Positions 1 through 7,015 of a stretch of DNA of 64,000 nt are shown in pieces. Position 1 is the first letter of the stretch; every line of letters starts with the position of its first letter. A model generated the notes under the pieces. That model made no database searches, was not told the DNA's origin, and saw only the letters and a list, made by a program, of their open reading frames with translations. This DNA is from Actinomycetota bacterium (GTDB lineage Bacteria > Actinomycetota > Actinomycetes > S36-B12 > UBA10799): positions 248,001-312,000 of the forward strand of contig JACJWU010000004.1 of the NCBI GenBank assembly GCA_020636995.1, read 5' to 3'. Made by a program: the position numbers and the translations under genes.

Positions 1-929
1 CCGACGAGATGCTCGACATGGGCTTCCTGCCCGACGTCGAGAAGCTGGTCTCCAAGGTCCCGGCGACCCGGCAGACCATGCTGTTCTCGGCGACCATGCC
101 GGGCCAGATCCTGAACCTCGCCCGTCGCTACATGACGCAGCCGACGCACATCCGGGCCACCGATCCCGGCGATGACACCGCCACAGTGGATGCCATCGAG
201 CAGCACGTGTGGCGGGCTCACTCGATGGACAAGCCCGACCTCATCAGCAAGATCCTGCAGGCGAACGGCCGCGGCCGGACCATGATCTTCTGCAAGACCA
301 AACGCGCCGCGCAGAAACTGACCGACGAGCTCGCGGACCGCGGGTTCCAGGCCGGGGCCGTCCACGGCGACCTCGGGCAGGCCGCTCGGGAGAAGGCGCT
401 GCAACAGTTCCGGGACGGCACCATCGACGTCCTTGTCGCCACCGACGTGGCGGCACGCGGCATCGACGTGGAGAACGTGACGCACGTCATCAACTACACC
501 TGCCCGGACGACGAGAAGACCTACTTGCACCGCATCGGCCGCACCGGTCGGGCCGGTTCCGAGGGGGTCGCGGTCACGCTGGTCGACTGGGACGACCTGC
601 ACCGCTGGAAGATGATCGACAAGGCCCTCGGGCTGCCGTTCGCCGACCCGATCGAGACCTACTCCACCTCGGAGCACGTGTTCACCGGGCTCGGCATCCC
701 CAAGGACGCACCGGCCCGGCTGAAGCCCGCAGCACCGCGCGAGGACCGCCCCGAACGCCGCGAGCGTTCCGGCGGCGACCGCAACCGGAACCGTCGTTCG
801 GGCGGGTCAGCGGGCAACGACAAACCTCGGCGCTCATCAGACGGCGGCGACTCGTCGGGGAGTTCTGAGAAGAAGTCCCAGCGCAGGCGCCGCCGGACCC
901 GCAAGAGCCCGTCCTCCCCGGAGTCCTGA
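1..929 (+). CDS. DEAD-box RNA helicase, RhlE type (3' part)
   Basis: ATP-dependent RNA helicase that remodels RNA, probably ribosomal or cold-stressed mRNA. The window opens inside the DEAD box (the visible frame begins at base 3 with D-E-M-L-D-M-G-F), so the whole first RecA lobe up to motif II lies outside. Visible are motif III (SAT in LFSATMP), motif IV-like MIFCKTK, motif V (VATDVAARGID) and motif VI (HRIGRTGRAG), followed by a disordered tail of about 70 residues rich in R, G, S and D that probably adds RNA affinity. It converges on the zinc-ribbon gene across an inverted-repeat element. Pairing with a solo ParA gene recalls mycobacterial rhlE and the Soj-like gene nearby. Confidence 0.95.
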   Translation, partial: DEMLDMGFLPDVEKLVSKVPATRQTMLFSATMPGQILNLARRYMTQPTHIRATDPGDDTATVDAIEQHVWRAHSMDKPDLISKILQANGRGRTMIFCKTKRAAQKLTDELADRGFQAGAVHGDLGQAAREKALQQFRDGTIDVLVATDVAARGIDVENVTHVINYTCPDDEKTYLHRIGRTGRAGSEGVAVTLVDWDDLHRWKMIDKALGLPFADPIETYSTSEHVFTGLGIPKDAPARLKPAAPREDRPERRERSGGDRNRNRRSGGSAGNDKPRRSSDGGDSSGSSEKKSQRRRRRTRKSPSSPES

Positions 930-973
930 CCCCGCTGCGCCCAGAGGTTCACGCGAGGACCCTGGGCGAATCC

Positions 974-1049
974 GTGAGCAATCTGGAGATTGGTGAGCAC
1001 GGCGGCAGCACTCAAACCGCTCACCGATCTCCGAAGTGCTCACCGATCC
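974..1049. repeat. Intergenic inverted-repeat element, family 5
   Basis: Sits between two convergent genes. Bases 985-998 pair with 1019-1032 at 13 of 14 positions around a 20-nt loop. The left half holds two direct units ending in TGAGCA (974-980 and 993-999), and the right half holds GCTCACCGATC twice (1019-1029 and 1039-1049). No coding potential seen. No T-run follows, so a classical rho-independent terminator is not obvious, but the position would suit bidirectional 3'-end formation. Only one copy of this family is visible here. Confidence 0.75.
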
Positions 1050-1074
1050 CGAGCGGCGTGGGGCCGGACCGGTC

Positions 1075-1374
1075 TCAGGCCTTGATGCGCAACCGCACCC
1101 AGCTGCGTGAAGAGCAGGCCGGGCACTTCATCCAGACCCGATCGACCCGTCCTGGACTGGGCAGGTACATCGACGGCATGGCCAACCGTGCGGCTTGCAC
1201 CATCGACACCACCGAGCGGGAATCACACCGCTCGCAATGAAGGGCCACACTGCCCAGGGACGGCGGCATGATCTCGTCGCTGAACAACGCACGCTTGCCC
1301 TGTGGGTCCGTGCGCCGCCGGGGCTTGTCCGTAGGGGTCGGAACGCGGCGCAGGGCCGCCGGCCGCTCACTCAC
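1075..1374 (-). CDS. Small zinc-ribbon protein (hypothetical)
   Basis: 99-residue protein of unknown function. The C-terminal half carries two CxxC knuckles (HCERC near residue 46 and CPAC near 85) separated by about 38 residues, the spacing of a treble-clef or zinc-ribbon fold, and ends in a basic strand. The N-terminal third has a GKRALFS motif of the kind I associate with small actinobacterial proteins that end in such ribbons. The GTG start overlaps the parA stop (GTGA), implying translational coupling; an ATG at 1269 giving 64 residues is the alternative. Cotranscription with parA is likely. A role in nucleic acid or protein binding is only inferred. Confidence 0.7.
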   Translation of the reverse strand: MSERPAALRRVPTPTDKPRRRTDPQGKRALFSDEIMPPSLGSVALHCERCDSRSVVSMVQAARLAMPSMYLPSPGRVDRVWMKCPACSSRSWVRLRIKA

Positions 1375-2129
1375 GATGCCTCCATCAGAGCTGCCGCGAG
1401 TTCCCGGTAGGCCTGGGCGCCCCTGGACCGGCGCGCAGTGGACAGGATCGAGCGCCCAGTACCCGGGGCCTCCGCGAAGCGGACCGAGCGCGACACCGGC
1501 GTGAGGACCGGCAAGTCGTACTGCTCCTCGATGTCCTTGAGCACTTCGCGCGCGAGTCGCGTGCGGGCGTCGAACATGGTCGGCAGCACGCCCATGATCT
1601 GCAGAGAACGGTTAGTGTAGCGGCGGACATCGTCGATCGTCTCGAGCAACTGCGCCACCCCACGATGCGACAACGTCTCGGCCTGCATCGGGATGAGCAG
1701 CTCGGTCGCCGCCGTCAGGGCGTTGATCGTGAGCACCCCCAACGAGGGCGAGCAGTCGATGAGCACCATGTCGTAGTCCGGCGCGACTTCTGCCAGCGCC
1801 TCCCGCAGCACGTATTCGCGACCGGTGCGGTTCGCCAACTGCATCTCCGCGCCTGACAACTCGATGGAGGCGGGCAGGAGGTCGGGGCCCTCCGGCGTGG
1901 GGATGATCGCCATGCGCGGGCCCAGCCGGCCCAACAACACATCGTGCACCGTGAACTGCACCTGATCCGGATCGATGCCCATCGCGAATGTCAGGCAGGC
2001 CTGCGGGTCCAGGTCGATGAGCAGGACCTTCCGCCCTGCCTCCGCCAGTGCCGCCCCCGTCGAGGCAACCGTCGTCGTCTTGGCGACGCCACCCTTCTGG
2101 TTGGCCACCGCCACGATCCGTGAATCCAC
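1371..2129 (-). CDS. ParA/Soj family ATPase
   Basis: 252-residue MinD/ParA-type ATPase. The deviant Walker A (KGGVAKTTT) is near residue 12, the Walker B-like segment VLIDCSPSLG about residue 115, and a ParA-like C-terminus follows. No parB gene adjoins, so it is an orphan ParA and may position something other than the chromosome. GTG at 2129 is chosen because the frame upstream runs into the divergent gene and because VDSRIVAVANQKGG is the family N-terminus; a G-rich ribosome site lies just upstream. The stop overlaps the zinc-ribbon start. In mycobacteria a Soj-like gene also sits by rhlE, as far as I recall. Confidence 0.92.
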   Translation of the reverse strand: MDSRIVAVANQKGGVAKTTTVASTGAALAEAGRKVLLIDLDPQACLTFAMGIDPDQVQFTVHDVLLGRLGPRMAIIPTPEGPDLLPASIELSGAEMQLANRTGREYVLREALAEVAPDYDMVLIDCSPSLGVLTINALTAATELLIPMQAETLSHRGVAQLLETIDDVRRYTNRSLQIMGVLPTMFDARTRLAREVLKDIEEQYDLPVLTPVSRSVRFAEAPGTGRSILSTARRSRGAQAYRELAAALMEAS

Positions 2130-2177
2130 GCCCCTACCCCTGAACCTCAAGAACCCCGTGTGATCTATTGTGCCCCA

Positions 2178-3407
2178 GTGAGCACGCCGCGGTCGACAAC
2201 CCTCCCTCCCGGGGTCCAACATGTCGACGATCCCCACACCGGACTGGCCACACTCCGGTCCCGGGGCACCGGGTTGGGGACGATTCTGCTGGCGCCCGGC
2301 TTCACCGGCAGCAAAGAGGACTTCCTGGAGATCTTCGAAGATCTCACATCGGTGGGATGGTCGGTGGTCGCCCTCGATCACCGCGGCCAGTACGAATCAC
2401 CCTGGGCCGCCGACTACGGCCTGCAGGGGTGGGCGCAGGACTTGTGCAGCATGGCCGCGGGCCTCGAGCAGCCCGTCCATCTGGTCGGGCATTCCCTCGG
2501 CGGGCTGATCGCAGGACGGGCGGCCGCGGGATATCCGTGGGAGTCGGTGACGTTCCTCAACTCCGGCTCCGGTCCGATACACCAGTCCCAGCAGGACCGG
2601 CTGCGCCTCCTGGTGACCGCCCTCGAGCACTACTCGATGGAACGGATCTGGCAGGCGAAGGTGGCCGCGGACCAGGCCAACGGACTTCCGCAACCGCCTA
2701 CCGACATCCTCGAGTTCCTGCACCAGAGATTCCTTCGCACGGATCCGGCGAGCATGGCGCAGATGGCCCGGGTCCTGCTGGCCGGGCACGCCCAGGACCT
2801 GTCCGAGGCCAATGGGCAGCTGCTGGTCGCCTTCGGCATCGACGATCCGGACTCGTGGTCGTGGCAGACCCAGGTGGATCTCGCGCAGCAGTGGCGGGCA
2901 CGGTTGGCTCTGATCCCGGGGGCCGCGCACTCCCCGGCGGTCGAGGCGCCGGCGGCGACGGCAGCGTTGCTGGCGGCGGCCTGCATCCGATCCGATGCCG
3001 ACAGAGGTGTAAGAAACCCGCGTAGTGGGTATGCCCCGGGCATGCGTATCGTCACTCCGCTCGAGCCGACTCCGGCGGCGATCCGACGTGCGCGCAAGAC
3101 CGTGAGCGATCAGCTGTGGGCCTGGGGCCTGTCGAGCATCGTGGATGATGCCGAGATCATCACCAGTGAACTCGTGACCAACGCCATCGAGCACGGCGGC
3201 GGTGTGGTCGAACTGCGCGTGGCGGCGCTGCCCCATCGCGTCCGGATCAGCGTCATGGACGGCAGTCCGGAGGTGCCGCAGGTGGCCACCGACCGTGGCC
3301 TGCAGGTAGGGGGACGGGGCCTGGCCCTTGTCGAGCGCCTCGCGGCGGACTGGGGTCACGACGTCGGCCCGGACGGCAAAGAGGTGTGGGCCGAGTTGCC
3401 CTGCTGA
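2178..3407 (+). CDS. Alpha/beta-hydrolase fused in frame to RsbW-like HATPase
   Basis: One open frame encodes two domains. Residues 1 to about 270 are an alpha/beta-hydrolase with nucleophile elbow GHSLGG (Ser near 106), oxyanion region APGFTGS and a late H in GAAHSP. Residues from about 289 to the end are a HATPase_c_2 domain as in RsbW/SpoIIAB anti-sigma kinases: N box ELVTNAIEHGGG, G1-like VMDGSPE, G2 GGRGLALVERLA. Between them about 18 polar residues coincide with a stress-sigma-like promoter, and ATG 3042 could start the ATPase alone. The GTG at 2178 is preceded by TATTGT at 6 nt spacing; GTG 2160 is the alternative. In Bacillus, the hydrolase RsbQ and kinase RsbW act in one stress pathway, so the pairing is suggestive. 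Confidence 0.85.
   Translation: MSTPRSTTLPPGVQHVDDPHTGLATLRSRGTGLGTILLAPGFTGSKEDFLEIFEDLTSVGWSVVALDHRGQYESPWAADYGLQGWAQDLCSMAAGLEQPVHLVGHSLGGLIAGRAAAGYPWESVTFLNSGSGPIHQSQQDRLRLLVTALEHYSMERIWQAKVAADQANGLPQPPTDILEFLHQRFLRTDPASMAQMARVLLAGHAQDLSEANGQLLVAFGIDDPDSWSWQTQVDLAQQWRARLALIPGAAHSPAVEAPAATAALLAAACIRSDADRGVRNPRSGYAPGMRIVTPLEPTPAAIRRARKTVSDQLWAWGLSSIVDDAEIITSELVTNAIEHGGGVVELRVAALPHRVRISVMDGSPEVPQVATDRGLQVGGRGLALVERLAADWGHDVGPDGKEVWAELPC
3006..3032 (+). promoter_or_regulatory. SigF/SigB-like promoter inside the hydrolase-ATPase gene
   Basis: GGTGT (3006-3010), 16 nt, then GGGTAT (3027-3032). This matches the actinobacterial SigF pattern GGWWT-N16/17-GGGTAY with one mismatch. The ATG at 3042, which begins the RsbW-like domain exactly, is 9 nt after the -10 box, so the transcript would be nearly leaderless. 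Anti-sigma kinase genes are known to be autoregulated by their own sigma factor in mycobacteria (usfX-sigF). No sigma factor gene follows here. Confidence 0.65.
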
Positions 3408-3410
3408 CGA

Positions 3411-4022
3411 TCAGCTGCCGTAGGCGTCGATGAACCCGAAGACGGCGTTGCCGATGAGTTGAGCGGCGATGGCCGCCAGCAGCATGCCCGAGATGCGGGT
3501 CAGGACCGTGATGCCGGAGGTGCCGAGCACGCGGGCGATGATGGTGCTGTACCGCATCGCCAGATACAGCACGAGGTGCACCGCCAGCACGCCGAGCGCG
3601 ACCGCCGCGTACTGTCCAGGGACGTCGGACTGCTGCATGAACAGCATCACGGCCACGATCGCCCCGGGACCGGCGATGAGTGGGGTTCCCAGCGGTACCA
3701 GTGCGACGTTCACGTCCTCGTTCTCCGCGCTGATGGTGCCCGTCTTCCCCATCAGCAGTTCAAGTGCCACGAGCAGCAGCAACAGCCCGCCGCTGGCCTG
3801 CAGCGCCGGCAACGACACGTGCAGGTAGTCGAGGATCGCCTGCCCGAACAGCGCGAAACCCACGATCACCCCGAGCGCGGTGAGCGTGGCTTGCAGGGCC
3901 AGCCGGCGCATCGCCGCGGCACCTCGACGATGGGTCAGCCCCAGGAAGATCGGGACGATCCCCGGCGGATCCATGATCACGATCAAGGTGACGAAGACCG
4001 ACCCGAAGAGCCGCCAGTCCAC
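3411..4022 (-). CDS. MarC family integral membrane protein
   Basis: 203 residues with six predicted hydrophobic segments, and the family signature DPPGIVPIFLGLT at residues 18-30 and G-T-P-L-I-A-G-P-G-A near 115. MarC/UPF0056 proteins resemble transporters, but their substrate is not established. The GTG start overlaps by one base the stop of the upstream stress protein gene, so the two are cotranscribed. It converges with the hydrolase-ATPase gene with only 3 bp between the stops. Confidence 0.92.
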   Translation of the reverse strand: MDWRLFGSVFVTLIVIMDPPGIVPIFLGLTHRRGAAAMRRLALQATLTALGVIVGFALFGQAILDYLHVSLPALQASGGLLLLLVALELLMGKTGTISAENEDVNVALVPLGTPLIAGPGAIVAVMLFMQQSDVPGQYAAVALGVLAVHLVLYLAMRYSTIIARVLGTSGITVLTRISGMLLAAIAAQLIGNAVFGFIDAYGS

Positions 4023-4531
4023 TAGGTGGCTTCGGGGTCGTCGGGCGACTGCTGGGTGTCGAACGCCGAGATACCCAAGACGGCGCGTGCCTGCCCGAGC
4101 ACGGCGGCATCGCAGTGCAGGTCGTAGTGCTCCGCCGTGATCTGGCTGCGGGACAGGAAGTCGCGCTTGCCGCCGGTGAAGGCGTAGGAGACCAGGCCGA
4201 ACACGATCCCGCCCGCCGCACCGTAGAGCAGACCCAGCATGATCAGCGAGAACGTGCTCCCGTCACCACCGGCGAACAACGACACGAACAGCCCCAGTAG
4301 CAGGCCGAGCCAGGCGCCCATGGCCAACCCGCTCAGCGCTGCCCGGCCCCACGACAGCCGCCCGACGACCGCTTCGACGAGCCGCAGATCAACGCCCACG
4401 ATCGCGACGTTCTGCACGGGAAACTTGGCGTCGCTCAGTTTGTCGACGGCGAACTGCGCCTCGGCGTACGTGGCGTAACGCGCCAGAACGGGGCGATTCT
4501 CCAACTGCTTGAAGGGGTCTGCGTTGGACAT
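4022..4531 (-). CDS. General stress protein 17M-like membrane protein
   Basis: 169 residues. The N-terminal YflT/GSP17M-like module (RPVLARYATYAEAQFAVDKL... VAIVG) is followed by two glycine-rich membrane helices (about 65-85 and 95-115) and a second small soluble module. The family is widespread in actinobacteria, linked to general stress by homology only. The -10 box TACCCT (4543-4538) ends 6 nt before the ATG, indicating a leaderless mRNA. Operon with marC downstream. Confidence 0.8.
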   Translation of the reverse strand: MSNADPFKQLENRPVLARYATYAEAQFAVDKLSDAKFPVQNVAIVGVDLRLVEAVVGRLSWGRAALSGLAMGAWLGLLLGLFVSLFAGGDGSTFSLIMLGLLYGAAGGIVFGLVSYAFTGGKRDFLSRSQITAEHYDLHCDAAVLGQARAVLGISAFDTQQSPDDPEAT

Positions 4532-4564
4532 ACCCCGAGGGTATCGGTTGCCGTCCGGCGTGGA

Positions 4565-5770
4565 TCAGCCGCGCAGTTTGTACTCCTCCAGAAGCCGCCG
4601 CGCGATGATCATCCGCTGGATGTCCGCCGTGCCCTCGCCGATCATCAGCATCGGGGCCTCGCGGTACAGTCGCTCGATCTCGTACTCCTTGGAGTACCCG
4701 TACCCGCCGTGGATCCGGAAGGAGTCCTCCACGACCTCTTTGCAGTACTCGCTGGCGAGGTATTTGGCCATTCCGGCCTCGAGGTCGTTGCGGGCACCCG
4801 AGTCCTTGGTCCGGGCCGCACGCACCATCATGAGATGGGCCGCCTCGACCTTGGTCGCCATCTCCGCGAGACGGAACGCGACGGCCTGGTGCTCGGCGAT
4901 CGGCTTACCGAACGTCACCCGCTGCTGGGCGTAGTCGACGCCGAGTTCGAATGCACGGTTGGCCAGCCCGCAGGCCCGGGCGGCCACGTTCACACGACCG
5001 ACCTCGACGCCGTCCATCATCTGGTAGAAGCCCTTGCCGGGCTCGCCGCCGAGTAGAGCCTCGGCCGGCAGGTGGAAGTCGCTCATCACCAGTTCGGTGG
5101 TGTCAACACCCTTGTAGCCCATCTTGTCGATCTTGCCGGGGATGGTCAGACCCGGAAGCACCTCGCCGAAGCCGGCGGGCTTCTCAATGAGGAAGGTGCT
5201 CATCTTCTTGTAGACGCTGGCACCCTCGTCGGCCTCGGCATCGGTGCGCACAAGGACGGCACTCAGCGTCGAGCTACCACCGTTGGTCAGCCACATCTTC
5301 TGGCCGTTGAGAACATATCCGTCGCCGTCGCGGACCGCCTTGGACTGGATCGCCGCGACGTCGGAGCCGCAGCCGGGCTCGGACATCGAGAACGAGCCGC
5401 GCAGGTCACCGGTCGCCATGCGGGGCAGGAAGTCCTTCTTCTGTGCGTCCGTACCGTGCTGCATGATCATGTACGCGACGATGAAGTGGGTGTTGATGAT
5501 GCCGGAGACGCTCATCCAGCCGCGGGCGATCTCCTCGACGCACAGGGCGTAGGTCAGCAGGGACTCGCCGAGGCCGCCGTACTCCTCGGGGATCATCAGC
5601 CCGAAGATGCCCATCTCCTTCATGCCCTCGACGATCTCCGTGGGGTACTCGTCATTGTGCTCGAGGTGCTGGGCTTGCGGGATGATCTCGTTCTCGACGA
5701 ACTCGTGAACCGCCGAAAGGATCTCCTGCTGGACGTCGTTCAATCCGTCGGTCTGCGCCAAACGACCCAT
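4565..5770 (-). CDS. Acyl-CoA dehydrogenase
   Basis: 401-residue FAD enzyme catalysing alpha,beta-dehydrogenation of acyl-CoA. Signatures include SEPGCGSDVAAIQSKAVRDGD and the FAD/substrate stretch MWLTNGG in the middle domain, the loop QRVTFGKPIAEHQ, and the C-terminal YREAPMLMIGEGTADIQ with candidate catalytic Glu. The exact chain-length class cannot be told, but the short- or branched-chain type is likely. ATG 5770 is preferred over upstream in-frame starts because GGAGG lies 8 nt upstream. Monocistronic, preceded by an inverted-repeat element. Confidence 0.95.
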   Translation of the reverse strand: MGRLAQTDGLNDVQQEILSAVHEFVENEIIPQAQHLEHNDEYPTEIVEGMKEMGIFGLMIPEEYGGLGESLLTYALCVEEIARGWMSVSGIINTHFIVAYMIMQHGTDAQKKDFLPRMATGDLRGSFSMSEPGCGSDVAAIQSKAVRDGDGYVLNGQKMWLTNGGSSTLSAVLVRTDAEADEGASVYKKMSTFLIEKPAGFGEVLPGLTIPGKIDKMGYKGVDTTELVMSDFHLPAEALLGGEPGKGFYQMMDGVEVGRVNVAARACGLANRAFELGVDYAQQRVTFGKPIAEHQAVAFRLAEMATKVEAAHLMMVRAARTKDSGARNDLEAGMAKYLASEYCKEVVEDSFRIHGGYGYSKEYEIERLYREAPMLMIGEGTADIQRMIIARRLLEEYKLRG

Positions 5771-5846
5771 CTCATGCCTCCAGAGTGTCTCTTCGGGCAG
5801 TATCCCACCGGTCCCCCCGACGGACAGCAGGAGGTCGGACGCCTCT

Positions 5847-5980
5847 GCGTACGGAACTGGTTGGCGGGCGTGCCGTCCCACCCAGCAACACGCCCTTCGG
5901 ATGCACCGAGTGGCACTGGACACGGTGTGTCGCGTGCAGAAGTGGTTGGCGCATTCCGGCGCCCAACCAGTTCTGTACGC
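5847..5980. repeat. Intergenic inverted-repeat element, family 1, copy A
   Basis: Left arm 5847-5864 and right arm 5963-5980 are complementary at 17 of 18 positions (arm sequence GCGTACGGAACTGGTTGG). A third, direct copy of the arm lies at 5932-5951, so the right arm could pair with either one. Between them ACACGCC (about 5887-5893) can face GGTGTGT (5924-5930). The right arm ends 1 bp before the stop codon of the minus-strand hydrolase gene. Copy B, with the same arms and inner boxes in the same order, is at 56830-56973. Confidence 0.85.
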
Positions 5981-5981
5981 C

Positions 5982-6860
5982 TCAGCCCAGCACTGCCTTC
6001 AGGGTCGCCTGCGCGGCACGCTCCGGGAACTCCTCGTGAACGAACAGTTTCGCGCCGTCGATGACCTCAAGGTCGACTGGGCGCGAGAATTCGGACATCA
6101 TGGCGCGTGCCCTCTGCACGGGGAAGAACGGATCCTGAGCCCCCCACACCAGCTGCACCGGCACGCGGATCTGGCGGTGGCGGGAGGTGAGCTCGGCGAA
6201 CAGTCCGAGATCGAAGTTGCGGCCGAACTCGCCCGCGGCCCACCGCCGATCGGCGTCGTCGCGCAGGGGCGCGAGGAAGAACTCCTCGAACTCACCGTCC
6301 AGCAAGCCCTTGTCGGCGAAGGCGTCACCAAGGATGAACTTGTTCTTGCGAAGCCGGGGGCGGGTGACCACACGGGCGAGCATCTCTTCGAAACGCGGAA
6401 CGACCCGGACCGCGAGGAACGAGGAGAAGCGCCAGTGCGCCTTGGGAGGCTGCTCAGTGGCGATCAGACCCCAGCCCTGAACGCGGGGATCATCGGCGAA
6501 CGCGAAACGGGCGATCATGCCGCCGCTGTCGTGGCCCACCACCCCGAACCGAGTGAGGCCGAGCTCGTCCACCGCGCGGCGCAGCGACTCCGCGTGGTCC
6601 AGGATGCTGATGGACGTCGATCGGTCGAACCGGGAGTCGCCTGCGCCCGGAAGATCGACCACGTGGCAGGTGACGTGGTCGGCGAGATACGGCAACATCC
6701 GCCGGAAGGTCGCGCCACTCGCCGGCCAGCCATGGCTGAAGACGACGTCTGGACCCTGACCGACGCGGCGGTAGGCGACGGCCGCGTCGCCGACGTCGAG
6801 ATACCGGTCGGGTGGCTTGCGGAAAAGGTCGGACGCAGTTTCCGGGGACAGCGATGACAT
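5982..6860 (-). CDS. Alpha/beta-hydrolase, epoxide hydrolase/dehalogenase type
   Basis: 292 residues. The nucleophile elbow GHDSGG (Asp near residue 111) indicates an aspartate nucleophile, as in epoxide hydrolases and haloalkane or fluoroacetate dehalogenases; oxyanion motif HGWPASG near 43; His in FVHEEFPERAA at the end. The Trp that usually follows the Asp in haloalkane dehalogenases and most epoxide hydrolases is Ser here, so the substrate is uncertain. The gene stands alone behind a strong, apparently repressed promoter, which suggests induction by a xenobiotic or metabolite. Confidence 0.88.
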   Translation of the reverse strand: MSSLSPETASDLFRKPPDRYLDVGDAAVAYRRVGQGPDVVFSHGWPASGATFRRMLPYLADHVTCHVVDLPGAGDSRFDRSTSISILDHAESLRRAVDELGLTRFGVVGHDSGGMIARFAFADDPRVQGWGLIATEQPPKAHWRFSSFLAVRVVPRFEEMLARVVTRPRLRKNKFILGDAFADKGLLDGEFEEFFLAPLRDDADRRWAAGEFGRNFDLGLFAELTSRHRQIRVPVQLVWGAQDPFFPVQRARAMMSEFSRPVDLEVIDGAKLFVHEEFPERAAQATLKAVLG

Positions 6861-6932
6861 GGGTCTTCCTCACACATCCAGGCGCATGGTGCCCCACCTG
6901 CGGTCTGTGTCAGAACACCGTCGCAACCTTGC

Positions 6933-6975
6933 GTAGTTGTCGCTACAAAATATCTGTAGTGACCCCTACAGTCAA
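6933..6975 (-). promoter_or_regulatory. Near-consensus promoter with two GTAG-N6-CTAC operators
   Basis: On the minus strand TTGACT (6975-6970), a 17-nt spacer and TATTTT (6952-6947) form a very good housekeeping promoter for the hydrolase at 6860. Two inverted repeats of identical form, GTAG-N6-CTAC, lie at 6956-6969 (inside the spacer) and 6933-6946 (just after the -10), 23 bp apart. That placement fits a repressor that blocks polymerase. The regulator is not encoded next to it. The 5' leader would be about 80 nt. Confidence 0.75.
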
Positions 6976-7015
6976 GTGATGGTGGCGTCGCACGTCACCC
7001 GACGCCGCCCCGGCC

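Noticed and set aside
974..1240. 88-codon plus-strand ORF after the helicase
   Set aside because: It starts in the inverted-repeat element and has no protein-like composition; the opposite strand encodes the zinc-ribbon protein.
5072..6064. 330-codon plus-strand frame opposite the acyl-CoA dehydrogenase
   Set aside because: Mirror frame of a real gene with no family resemblance; it also runs through a family 1 repeat.
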